NCBI GenBank assembly: GCA_946807835.1
Contig: OX327703.1
Span: 9,555,501 to 9,619,500 of the forward strand
Reading direction: 5' to 3'
DNA: 64,000 nt
Source of the DNA: Ailanthus altissimus
Taxonomy: Eukaryota > Streptophyta > Magnoliopsida > Sapindales > Simaroubaceae
The translations under genes were made by a program, and so were the position numbers. This document shows positions 48,896 to 60,282 of the stretch, piece after piece; the stretch's first letter is position 1, and each line of letters starts with the position of its first letter. The notes beneath the pieces are model-generated. The model had not been told where the DNA came from and did not search any database. It saw only the letters and a list, made by a program, of their open reading frames with translations.

Positions 48896-50855
48896 TCACA
48901 GTGTCACGCTCGGGAACTTGCAATTTCCACGACCTGCACAAAAATCAGCCAAATACTCGTAAAAACTAATTAGAAACAGAGATAACCATTTAAGTTGGGG
49001 TGAGTTTGATTCCCCATTTATTATAGGGTACAATTCTCAATAAATAAAAAGTAGGAGTAGAAATCGACCCATAAAAAGAGGCACAAAACTGTGATCGATG
49101 TTATAACAAAACTACTAGAAAGCAAGGCTTACAAGAATATTTGACTAAAATATATGTTAAATTAAACCCAAAAAAACAAAAGAAAAGCAATTGACAAAGT
49201 TTGGACTAGGACAATTAACAAGAGAAATAGCATAAGATCTACAAACTCACTTGGGTTTGTGGTAGTTTCTTGAGCCAACCCACTGAAGTAGCAAGTAGCA
49301 CCCTGGCTCCTAAACTCGGCCCAATACGAGCTAAAAGCATAACTGGCGTGCCAAAACACTGATAAAGGCTCGTAGCACTCTTTCTCTGGCGCCAAAGCAT
49401 CGCATGTTCCATTTCCCTGACTGCATGCATAATCCAAAGCTCTGCTCAATTCCATCAAATTTGCTCCACTTGTCACCACACACCAAACTTTGCCTTTATA
49501 CAGCCGATTATTACGCTCCATAGGCAATTTCCTGTAACTAGAGAGTGACTGCTTTCCGGTGAAATCAATTTCATAAATTGGTCTCCCATTTCCATGCAAC
49601 AATCCCCAATGTCTCTCAGTTCCAGGACCTGTCTTTTGATTCTCATCGTACAATGAAAATATAAATGTTAGTATGACCACACCGGGTCTAGTTGGAGTCC
49701 CTAAAGCTGGCATGGCAGTCATTTTTTTGATGAGATTTCGGTTGTAAGTAGCTGCATTGTAAATATTGGCTCCCACTTCATCTATATCACCAGCATTAGG
49801 CCACCCTGTTTCAGATATTGCTATCCGGATGCTTGAGAAGCCAAGTTTCTCCATGGCAAAAACAACTGAGTCAAGCATTTGGTCTAGAAGATTGGTGTAA
49901 ATCAACCCAGAATGAGGGTCAGTGTAGTTTCTAGTTGCTCTAAAAAGTGCAAAATCCAGGCCTGTTCTGGTCGGATTAGTTGACCAAGGGAAATAAGGGT
50001 AAACATCAACAAAGAAAAATGATTTTGTGCGGTTCAAGAATTGTAGCAATGGTACCATCACTGAACGTGAAATATCAGCCCGGAAAGTTCCATTTGTCGG
50101 TGGAAAAGTTGTCTGCAATATGTCCATGGCTAATGGGGTGCCTACTTTAATGTTGTGAATATTCTGTGCACCAAGGGAATTCTTAATTCTGCGCATGGCA
50201 GGCACTAGATGAGGCCAAATTTGCTGATCTTCTTGTGAGGAATGGCTTAGAATTTCGTTGCCAACAAGAATAAATCGGATCATCGTTCGAGGATAATATG
50301 TAAGGACATTATCTCGTACCCATTGGTTTGCTACAGTTTGTTTTGAAGCAATATTGATGATTTCATGGTTTTGAATCATGATAGTGACTTTGAGATTTGT
50401 TCCTGCAAGGAGTTCCAATATCTCAGGGCTGGCATCATAGATCTTTACCTGCTCTGCTTTCATGGATTTAATGAGCTCAATGGACTGATACGGAGATGGC
50501 AGATCGCTCCCTAGCCGACCATAATTGATGCCAATCTTGTTTGAAATTCCTGTACCTGTCAAGTTTTGTTAATAAAGACATTATAAAAAGAGTATCCGGA
50601 TTCAAATGTCCAACCATTTATATAAAGAATTGCAAAAAGAAAAAGAGAAAATTTTGTTAAAATCTCCCTATGGATAGTTGAATTCTCTGTATGGAGAGAA
50701 ACTATTTGTACAAAAAGGAAAAAATTTCATACTTCTGCGCTTGAGAATTTTCATACAAGAAAATAATGAAGTTAGTGTATATATAAACTTGTGTTAGAAA
50801 ACTTACTTGAGAGAACAAGAGGGAAGTAGAAAAAGAGAGCAACTACAGGACCCAT
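48896..50855 (-). CDS. Glucan endo-1,3-beta-glucosidase, GH17 with C-terminal X8 (CBM43) domain
   Basis: Exons on the minus strand: 50855-50807, 50555-49251 and 48933-48896. All junctions are GT-AG (gtaagt...cag, gtgagt...gcag) and the spliced frame gives 463 residues. Residues 1-16 (MGPVVALFFYFPLVLS) form a signal peptide, and the mature part starts near IGINYGRLG. The GH17 barrel covers about 24-345, with the acid/base E117 in VGNEI and nucleophile E265 in SETGWPN. The X8 domain (about 373-460) has six cysteines. The last one is encoded by exon 3 (RGNCKFPSVTL, stop). No hydrophobic GPI tail follows, so a secreted apoplastic or wall enzyme hydrolysing 1,3-beta-glucan (callose) is inferred. 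Reading through intron 2 gives a false 466-residue frame with a hydrophobic end. This is the only intact-looking host gene here. The exact paralogue cannot be named. Confidence 0.95.
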
Positions 50856-51277
50856 CTTTTCAGATCAGAGCTGTGTTTCTGCAGCAATGAAATCTGAAAG
50901 GGAATACAAAGAGACACAAGTGTTGATGGATTTGTAGGTGATGTTTTGGGCTTTAAAAAGGTGAGGAGAGTTTGAGAGTGTGAGTATTAGATAAATGTTA
51001 CATTCAAAGAATGATCTTCTTGAGGGCCTCAAAAACAAAAGTAAGGTTCTCTGATTGCTTAATGAGAACAAGAACAATAAAGAACGAAATATGAAGATAT
51101 GAATGATAAAGTGACGATAATTTGTAAAAGGTAAAGATTATGAAGCCCAAAGCATATGGTTTGTGGGGCTTGTTTTCTTTTCTTTGTTTGCTTTGGTATT
51201 TCAAGGAAGGTAGATACAGTTAGCACTTGGCCATGAGAAATATAGAGTTATTGACAATATTAATTGGGCTGAGAGGC
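50856..51277 (-). promoter_or_regulatory. 5' UTR and proximal promoter of the glucanase gene
   Basis: No other gene is seen. On the minus strand, 'ccctttcag|atttcattgctgcag' near 50893 may be a leader-intron acceptor, and CT-rich stretches at 50950-50985 are typical of plant leaders. I see no clear TATA box. Confidence 0.4.
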
Positions 51278-51279
51278 GA

Positions 51280-51480
51280 GTTTTTTTTTTTTTTTTTGAA
51301 ATAAACAGAATTCTATTAAAGAACCGAATTAAGATACAGAATTAGGGGCTTCTAATAAAATTATTAGAGAAATTAATGAGACTCTAATATATATATTTAT
51401 ACACTAATAAGTGCTTGCTCCCAATCCTTTACTGCCAAGAGAGATAACAACATTCCTATAAGAGGAATTCCTTTCAAAAG
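51280..51480 (-). mobile_element. 5'-truncated LINE 3' end
   Basis: A poly-T run (51281-51298) is followed by the complement of '...attcggttctttaatagaattctgtttatttc', the usual 3' UTR ending of plant L1-type LINEs before the poly-A tail. The distal (5') border is estimated at about 51480. No coding part remains. Confidence 0.6.
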
Positions 51481-51911
51481 GAGGCTAGTTTTGGTAAAGT
51501 ATAATTTTATTTCTATTTTTAGAAAGAACTTGCAAGTTTTAGGAGATAAACCAATTTTTGTGGTCATTATGCTCAAATTGGAAGCTAAATAGCAAATATC
51601 AATACCCTTGTTTTTTCTTTTTACAAAAAATACAAGAGGCTAGTGATATTGCAAATAGCCGTATGTATTACTACCGAAGGATTCTTACATCCATACTTTT
51701 ACTCTATCTCGCTAGACATAACAATTAATATATGAGATAAGGATATTTGTGTGTCATATTTTACATTGAATAAAAATTAGATGAATCTTGAATATATATG
51801 AGTGAATATGCAGTATTACCTAATAGACTAATTTTTTGAGTCAATAACAAACACTTGGCCTGTAACACTTGTTCTACGAGTTTAGATCTAATTTTTTTTT
51901 TTTTTTAGTAT

Positions 51912-52855
51912 GATCTAATTTTAAATTTATCTCATGAGTTTTAAAAATTTTAAATTTGTCCCAATTTGTTATCATGTTTCCGTTTGTTTTGATGGTGGAA
52001 CGGTAAAATCATAGTTCAACACAAAAATTGAAAGTGGGTTGACAAAGTGAAATATAAATTGATACACAACATCATACATGTTCATGTGTCAATCACTCAT
52101 TAGTTATTAATAAAAAAATAAAAAATACACTTAACGCAATCTAATAGGTTTACATATTTAATATTTATTTTTAAAAATTTATTTTATAATTAAATAATTA
52201 ATTAAAAATAGAAAACAACTACCACCACCACCACAATAGTTGTCGACAACGGTGGCCGTAGCGGTGACAGTTGTAAAATTGGTCAAAATTTATATTATTA
52301 GACTCTATTTTCCTAACTCACACAATGATATAGTTAGTTTAAAAAAAAGAGTAGAAGTAGCCAAAATAGGTAGAGAGGCCAACGTCTACCGCCACCTCGT
52401 TGTCAAACGATGGCGCATTGAGTTGCATTGTTGCCACTATCAACAAGCTTGTCATCTATTGACTCTAATAATGGTGGCGATGCAAATCACCGTGGCACCA
52501 TTGTCGTCTTCCGATCTTTTTTTGGTTGAAAATGACCATACTATTATATAAATCAAGAAAAATAGTCCAATGATATTACATCAAACTAATACATCATCGT
52601 CAAATATTTTGGCCATTGAAAATTTGATCGGCAATAGGCGTTGTTAAATGCCTGTGGATGGATTCTTTTAATTTTATTTTTGTTCCATGAGTTCTATTAA
52701 TATTTACCACTTGGATTCTAGCTTAATAAACAAAGGCAATTATGTCATTGTATAATAAAATTAGTAAAATTATCAAAATAAATGTAAATATGCCAATGGA
52801 CTAGGTTAAATTTAAAATTTTTTAAACTTGTGAGATAAATTTGATATTAGAGTCA
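51912..52855. mobile_element. TIR element, non-autonomous (about 0.94 kb)
   Basis: 51912-51960 (gatctaattttaaatttatc, then tcatgagttttaaaaatttt) is inverted at 52807-52855 (read in reverse: gactctaatatcaaatttat, then ctcacaagtttaaaaaattt). The interior has GC-richer 'accaccaccacca' and 'gccacctcg' stretches, also partly inverted. Ends and target duplication could not be fixed, so the class is uncertain. The frame at 52240-52551 lies inside. Confidence 0.55.
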
Positions 52856-52865
52856 AATTTATAGG

Positions 52866-53027
52866 ACAAAAACATCTTTATCTTTTAATATATCATCTTG
52901 TTGTTATAAGAAAAATATTCAAAAAGCTCAAGTTTAAATCCACATGCAAGAACGTCCTTATCCTTTAATATATCTTCGTGTTATAAGAAAAATATTCAAA
53001 AAGTCTAAGTTCAAGCCCAAACATGCA
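52866..53027. repeat. Imperfect 80-bp tandem duplication
   Basis: Two copies of 'ttaatatatc(a)tcttgttgttataagaaaaatattcaaaaagctcaagttt' are separated by about 80 bases (52886 and 52969), differing by small changes. Confidence 0.75.
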
Positions 53028-53049
53028 TTCAAGTATATATATATAAAAT

Positions 53050-55867
53050 AAGGTAAACCACAAGGGTACTCAACTTGTGAATGATCGTTTAGTAAATATA
53101 AAATTATATTAAATAAAGTCTAAAGTATATGAACTCTATAACTAAGGTTCACATATAGAATACTCAGCTCGAAATATAGAAAAGTATATATTAGCAAAAT
53201 TAATGAAGAGATACAAACTCAATAATCACTTATTTTATTTAATAAATTAATTTTTCTCCTTTAATAAAATTTTAACTCATTTAATATCCAAAATTTTATG
53301 AGAGCATATCTAAACTTTCTTTTGTCTGAAAGGATAGTGTACATTTGTTGTAATAACCATAATTTGCTACTCCAATCGCAAAACGTGTGCAAGATACGTG
53401 CCACGTGAGCAAGAGGGAAAACTTATAATTTCTGATGAAATCTCTACTATAAATTGGAATATTTCTAAGTATTTTGAGAATTGATTCGTTCTTTACATGA
53501 ATAAACTCACTCTTAACAAATTTTCTATACTTTTTGTCTCTACATTTCTCTGTCAAATCTCCTTCATTAAGAATTAAAAAAATTGACTTTAAATATTAGA
53601 GTGCTTTTTTTTTAAAGATACTAACATCCTACTTCCACAACTTACTTTAAAATATCACTTGAATTGGAAGCTAAATCATAAAATCAAAATGGTCTGAAAA
53701 TCTAAATTTCAACCAAAAACTTTTGATCCTACATCTACTAAATTTCAATAAATACTTAAACGTTAAGCTCATATGTGGTAGATAGTGGTTAACGTTTTTA
53801 CTTTGTGTGATTTCATAATCTACGTATATTTAATTTTTTTTAAAGTAAAAAAAAAAGGTGTATAAATAAATTTGATGGGTGTTTTAGGGCATAAAAATTT
53901 ATTTTGCTGAAAACAAATTATTCTCCAATTCTTGAATTTGGAATTCTTTTTCTTCGACTTCATTTCTGCTAAAAAGGAGGGGATCTGATTTTTAATTTAT
54001 AAAATTTTGAAAGTTAAAAACATTAGTTTTTTAGTCACACAAATTAATATTTTGAGGATAACAAATCTCAATGTTAATTATATTATATTTTTCTATTAAA
54101 CATTAAAAGTTCAAGTATATAAGAGAAAGCATTTTACCAGTAAGTGAAGTACCAGTGTCATTCATGAACTTCAAGATTATAACAAAACAATAGGGTATAT
54201 TAGAAATCATACTGACACTCTATGAGATTGAATATGTGCATAAATTTGATATTATTAAAAAAATAATTATGTTAAATATCTAAAAAAAATTATAGAAATA
54301 AATTTAGAGTTATTTATACATAATTATGATTGAATTATTTAAACATGCGCAGCATAAAAAGTAAAAATAGTTGTGCAATTTGAAAACCAATTTCATAACC
54401 TATTTAAACATAATAGAACCAGCTGATCTGATTTTCTAAATTAGCCAATCTGGTTCTATATTTTTCTAATAGCTAGAAATAAGCCATCAGCTAGTTTTCT
54501 TATTTCTCTATAAATACTTCATTACAAAAAAGTTCAAAATACATCAAAACATCTCACTTCAATATTTATGAGCCCTTCAAAATGCTAAATCTTTCACATC
54601 AACTTATTTGAGAGTTTAAATAATTCTTATTTGTATCATTTTTTATATTAAATTTACTCAAATATTTATGAAGAACACTTTGAGAGTTGAAGAATCTACA
54701 CTTTTATAAGAGTTATATTAGTATTTTAAAAACTAATTTATTGTAAATATTTTTTAATATTTTAGAAGTTAAGTGTATTTATTTTTTATTTTAATTTAAG
54801 ACAAGCTTAGTAAAATTTTTAATATGAGTTGCTTGAAGTGTGAATGTAAGTCATGTAAAGTGTTGAACCACCTAACATTTGAGGACAACTCTCTTTATTT
54901 CTTATTCTCTTATTTATTGTACATAATTATCAATTCTTTAATTTGTTTATATTTTTAGTAATTACATAAATTATTTATTTTTAAATATTAATCTTAAATA
55001 TTCAATTCACTCTCATCTTAAATTGTCTATATTTTTTTTTTTTTAAATAATGCTAGAATGTTTGATTAAATATTTGATCAGGGCAAATATAATGTTTTAA
55101 TCTAATATAAACCCTAAATCCTATAAAAGACCTTACATTATAAGTAAATCATTATCAGCTATCTTCATTTAGTATCATTAAATACATTTAAATAGATCTT
55201 ACGTACTTTTTTTCATTATTCATCATAGTTTTGCATTTAAATCGTGGTTGTTAATGATAATGTGTTATTCGTAGGGTGCAAGTATGTGTATTATAATTTT
55301 TAATTTTAATTTGTTTGTATATCTCAAATACAAATTAATGCAGTAGAAATAAAATTTAATTTTTTGTTGTAATATACACATTAAAATAAGTCTCCTTATA
55401 CTAATAAGATTAAAAAGTATCATTAAAGACAATTCAAAATATTTTTTATTATCGGAATTCACCATAAAATAATTTCATAAATAATTCTAATTTGTAACCT
55501 TTGATGAAATTACAAAACTAGAATGATAACACTCAATTTCTTACATGAAGCAACTCTTTGCTTCTATCTTGTCTCGGCTTGAAAAAAAATAACAAAAGAA
55601 ACTATTTCTTTTGTTTTTGATAGTTGCCAAATTTTATTTTGTTCACCTGTAACACTTACAAATTGTTTCTTCAATTGCAAAAATGATTTCTTTTTACTCG
55701 GTCATTTTACTTTTAACTAACTCTTTAATTATTATTGTAAAATTTACAATTCTAATCCTCAAGTTATTGCCGAAAAGAAAGACATATATATAACCGTTTC
55801 AATTTGCAATAAAATAAGCATCTCATGCTTACAGGGACACATGTCCTTAATTAGAAAAATGGTGGCA
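53050..55867. other. AT-rich intergenic, no gene seen
   Basis: Short frames (53296-53556, 55265-55465, both minus) have no family features. A 'tctctataaatacttcat' TATA-like motif is at 54511, without a supporting frame. A palindrome, 'aagcat...ggacacatgtcc', is at 55833-55845. Confidence 0.5.
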
Positions 55868-56168
55868 TTCTTTTTTGGAAAATTGGACAATTTAGCCAAA
55901 TTTTTAAATGGTTATGTTATTTTGACTTGGTCAAAATAACATAAGTTTTATTAATTAATTACATTAATTTTTTTCTATTTTATCCTTTTATTTTAAATAA
56001 TTTTTTTTATTTTTTTATTTTTTTTTTCACCGACATTTTCATCTTTACTTTCCTTTTTACTTTTTTAAATTTTTTCTCACGTTCACTCTCTTTCGGTGGC
56101 GTTCCTCACGATCACTCTCTCTCACAGCGGCCTTCCACCTCTCACGGTAGTCTTCCCTCTCTTTCGTT

Positions 56169-59100
56169 ATGGCAGAACAAAATTGGTATGTATTTATAAA
56201 TAATTTTTTTTTATTTTTGAGTATTGTAATTTATATTAATTAAAAATATGTAGAAATATATAGATTTAAATAGAAATAATAATGTGTGTAGATTGAATGT
56301 AGAATGTATGCGGAATGTATGTTTTTTGGGGTAAAATGCGGCGGCGCATGCGTTTACGCGCTGGTGAGGGCGGCGCATAGACGCACGCGCCAACTGCGTT
56401 AGGCGTATGCCGCTTGGCGCGCGTCAAGCGGCGTGTGCCTAACGTAGTTGGCGCGTGCGTCTATGCGCCGCCCCCAGCAACGCGTAAATGCACGCGCCGT
56501 CGCATTTACCCCAAAAAATTTTTATTTTATAAATTTTTTTAATTAATTTATGTTGTTTATGTTTATTTATAATTATTTAATTTAATAATTTAATTTGGTT
56601 AATAATTATGTAAATAGTTTAGGTTGTTAGTTATAATTAAATTAAAATTTGATTATATGTTATATTGATTATTTTTTTGTTAATATTAAATAATTTTTTA
56701 ATTTTTTCAGGAAGGAGAATGTCACAAAAGAATATGTAATTGCCGAAAATGTTTTCTACCGAGCAAACGTACATATGTACTCGAAGTTATGGGTTATACG
56801 AAATATAAAAAATAAATTGACTTTGAGGCAGATAGAAATATTTAGAACCACATGTTTTGGTAGTTTATTGGATGTATCAAATATTCCATTCTCAGGTATT
56901 TTAGCTCATGAGATTTTATTAAGACGTGTGCATACTAAAAATTTATATGAAGAATTATAGTTTTATATAGGTAAAAAATGTATTAGATTTTCTCGTCAAG
57001 ATTTTTATTTGATTACTGATTTGAGAATGGGGGATTATCCTATATTAAGTGGGTTAGGTGATAGACTTTATCATAAATATTTTTCGGGTAGAAGTCAGTT
57101 GACTTACAAGGATTTAAATCAGTGGTTCGGCAAGGTTACATTTGACGATGATGTAGATGCAGTAAAAATGTGTATTTTATGTATTTCTTAAATTGATAAT
57201 ACCACGTGATCGGAATAGAATCATACAATATTTTGTACTTCGTCTGGTAGATAATTTAGATGAGTTTAATGTCTATCCTTGGGGCACGATCGTATGGACT
57301 ATACTCTACAATAGTTTATGCACGGCTCCAATTAAAAAGTTGGCGAAGATAAAAAATAGAGGCGCTGGGGATATAGAATCATACAACTTATACTCATTTT
57401 GTCACGCATTCTTGGTAAGTAATTCTATCGTTTTGATTCATTATGATATTATGATAGAGAAAAATTTATTTTGTTGGCATTGTAATTTAAATTTATTATC
57501 ATCTTAGGTATGGATCTACGAGGCGATCCTGAGGTGTGAGGAGTTGTTTGCCAACAGGAATGGAGATTATTTTTCTCGTATTCTAAATTGGTCTAGCACG
57601 AGCACCCTATTATACGAAAACGTCGTAGATGTCCTCTTCGATGGTGTTGGGGTATGCTTTTATGTTCAACAAAAAATATATATAACTTCCTTATAATTTG
57701 TGTTATATTTTCTAATAATAATTAATAAATCTAAAATATTATAAAGGTTTTGGAGGTTCATAGGAAGTTGGTACCCCGCAAACATGAGAAGACTGTTGAC
57801 TATCGTGCGGCGGTAAACTTTTACATTCAATCGGGAAAATGGAGAGGGAGTCTTAAGTTGGAGACAGTTGATATCCCGGACACTTAATTCACCGATAATC
57901 TGCAGCACCTCGACGAATTTCAAGCCCTGCCAGCGACTGAATCAATGGTATAATAATTTAATTTTTTTTCCTTCAATTATCTGATGCTTTTGTTATTGGT
58001 TAGTATTAGCTTGTGAAAATTGATTATAATAACTTATGTATAGTTTCAATCCGGCACGTCAACATCACAGTATGAAATCCTGAAGAAGAAGATAGAGAAA
58101 AAGATGGATGATCTTAAAGAAATGATATTTACCAGGTTGATAAGGGTAATGCAGAGCTTTCAGCCAAGATTGACAAGGCTGAAGAAAATATCTTGCATCA
58201 GATATCTCTCTTGATGCAAAAACTTAAACCAGCTAATATCTCCGAGGATGTAGGGTAGAGTATGGTACGTTTTAAACCTAAAATATATTGGATACAAAGT
58301 TTAACAAGTCAATATATTAACCGGTATTGTTTGGTTTTATAGGGTGCCGAATTCATGGCTGCTGACTTTCATACATTTGCTCCTGCCAGCGAGTCTCAGC
58401 ATCAGTCATTTGCTTCTGTTGCTGATAGCCCTACAAGCTTAAAAATTATACCTGCTCCATTGGGTGAAAACATAAGTAGGTATGGGTGTCTTCGCAAGAA
58501 GGCAGCAGCTCAAGTCAGTCCATATACCAATCCGTTAAAATAGCCCGCGAAGAAGAAACTTGTGGACTTACAAGTAGGACCTACTATTGATATAAGCAGG
58601 CAGCTGATTCCTATTGATCAGAGTAAATATGCTGAGCTTCTGGATTGGATAAAAAAGAATGACCCAACACAACGGGTTCATTTGCACGGACTCGATCCGA
58701 ACAATTCATGGTTTAATGAGATACTACAAAATTGGCTTGACGATTCGGTGAGGATTTATTTTAACTTTTTTTTTGTTTTATGATTTATCTAATAATATCA
58801 AAACTTATACATATTCTGTGTGTTTTGTAGCATATAAATAAATATTTGAAGGTTTTGCGTTTGCATCAAAGAATGTTTTCTGACATGTACTTACAGGATT
58901 GTACAACTGTAGATGCATATTTCTACGTAAGTTATTATATTACCTATTTATTGTGCATATAATATTATTGACTTTAACTATTATCGACTTTAACGAGTAT
59001 CTTTTATTTGTGTTTAGGAGTACATTCGACAAATGTGAAAAACGGCCTTCACTGCCAATCCTCCAGACAACAACGACTAGCTTGAAATATTGTTGGCTTA

Positions 59101-59640
59101 TGCACTCGGAACAAAGACTGAGTTACTTGGCGCTAAACCGTGGGCATCGGTCAATAAGGTATTTTTTTAAGAATAATATTGACTTTTTACTGTGCATATA
59201 ACAACATTAAGTTAAAAATAATACCATAATTATTTTTGTACGTATATATTCCTCTGAATATGAATCAAGAACATTGGATTGTAGCGCAAATCAACCTTAC
59301 TCAGTTTACAATCATTCTTTATGATTCCAGCGTGAACGGGCATTCAGACAAGTCTATCATGAGATTTATTGAGCCTCTGTGTGTTGCAATGCCTTTGTAC
59401 TTTCAAAGGTGTAGATTTTATAGTTTGAGGGGCATAGAAATGCCAAATTTGTTCCCTTGGCCGGTGACTCGTATCCGGGAGAATGTGCCGCAACAAGAGG
59501 TCGGGAGCGAGGACTGTGGTGTCTTCGTCTGTATGTATATTGAATATCTTATGTTAGATCGGCCATTTGACTCATTCCCTGACATTGGTACATTTTATAG
59601 ACAGAAGATGGCCGTTGATTTGTGGACTACAGCTTCATAG
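56169..59640 (+). pseudogene. DUF1985-Ulp1 (C48 cysteine protease) gene of the MULE, nine-exon model, damaged
   Basis: GT-AG borders support exons 56169-56185, 56711-57414, 57508-57651, 57747-57947, 58044-58264, 58343-58747, 58831-58926, 59018-59158 and about 59242-59640. Exons 1-2 join in frame (MAEQNWKENV...). Exon 2 holds the DUF1985 domain (FYIGKKCIRFSRQDFYLITD, IIQYFVLRLVDNLDEFNVYP). Exon 5 is coiled-coil-like. Exon 9 is the Ulp1 catalytic domain: H in EHWIVAQI, D in LYDSS, and PQQEVGSEDCGVFVC with the active Cys. Such proteases cut SUMO-like peptides, and their role in MULEs is unknown. Damage: TAG at 56958, a frameshift near the A5 run at about 57165, stops in exons 4, 5, 6 and 8, and no AG at the exon 9 acceptor. 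The catalytic domain itself is uninterrupted. Confidence 0.85.
56322..56518. repeat. 197-bp GC-rich near-perfect palindrome
   Basis: Arms 56322-56416 and 56424-56518 pair over about 95 bp with roughly a dozen mismatches, nearly all transitions, around a loop of a few bases. The outer ends are TTTTTTGGGG and CCCCAAAAAA. It is strongly CpG-rich in a region otherwise near 80% AT. It lies inside the first intron of the Ulp1 gene, 445 bp from the MULE left end. The minus-strand frame at 56211-56393 is produced by one arm. Confidence 0.95.
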
Positions 59641-59993
59641 ATATTTAGCACTATAATTTATTTACATGCATTTATTTGGGTGTATAATTGATATACCATA
59701 ATTGTTTTGAGAGTATGTATGCGGAAGTGTTTTTGTAGTTTGATAGAAGTGTGATTTAATCAATATACATTGATTTGGGTGTATAATTATTTGTGGGCGT
59801 TGATTTGGGTGTATGTATGCGAAAGTGATTTTGCAGTTTGATAGAAGTGTATTTATTTAATATGACAGGTTTGGGATTGTCCAAATTATAGAGGAGGTTC
59901 TGTCAAAATTTTTATGAAAATTATCAATATTAATATTAAAGACAAGTGCATTAAAATAAAATAAATATGTAATACACAGTACAAATGTATTAA

Positions 59994-60123
59994 AAAATAA
60001 GTGAATTACAAAATTAAGTGAATTACAAATTAAGTGCGTTACAAAATAAGTGCATTACGAAATAAGTGCATTACGAAATAAGTGCATTACGAAATAAGTG
60101 AATTACAAAATAAGTGAATTACA
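59994..60123. repeat. 16-bp minisatellite, eight copies, between the two MULE genes
   Basis: The unit is 'gaaataagtgcattac', varying to 'aaaataagtgaattac'. It occupies the gap where the two convergent genes end, so it may fall in both 3' UTRs. Confidence 0.92.
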
Positions 60124-60282
60124 GAAGTGACGAAACTCGACTCTTATACATAATTAAGTCTCATGGTATAACTCTTTCTCTTATTTTTTCAGATCCGTCT
60201 GAAATAAAAAATATTTAAATATTAGCCTTATATTATACATAATTAAATATCAATAAAGTAAATATTTATAAATAAATATACA

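Noticed and set aside
49162..49250. C-terminal hydrophobic extension of the glucanase
   Set aside because: It is intron sequence. The donor at 49250 and the conserved X8 end encoded at 48933-48896 explain the gene better. Kept only as a possible retained-intron form.
49239..49430. 63-codon minus frame within the glucanase gene
   Set aside because: Alternate-frame shadow of the X8 coding exon.
54480..55010. Possible LTR or pararetroviral fragment with 'tctctataaatacttcat'
   Set aside because: There is a TATA-like motif only. No primer site, coding domain or second copy in the window.
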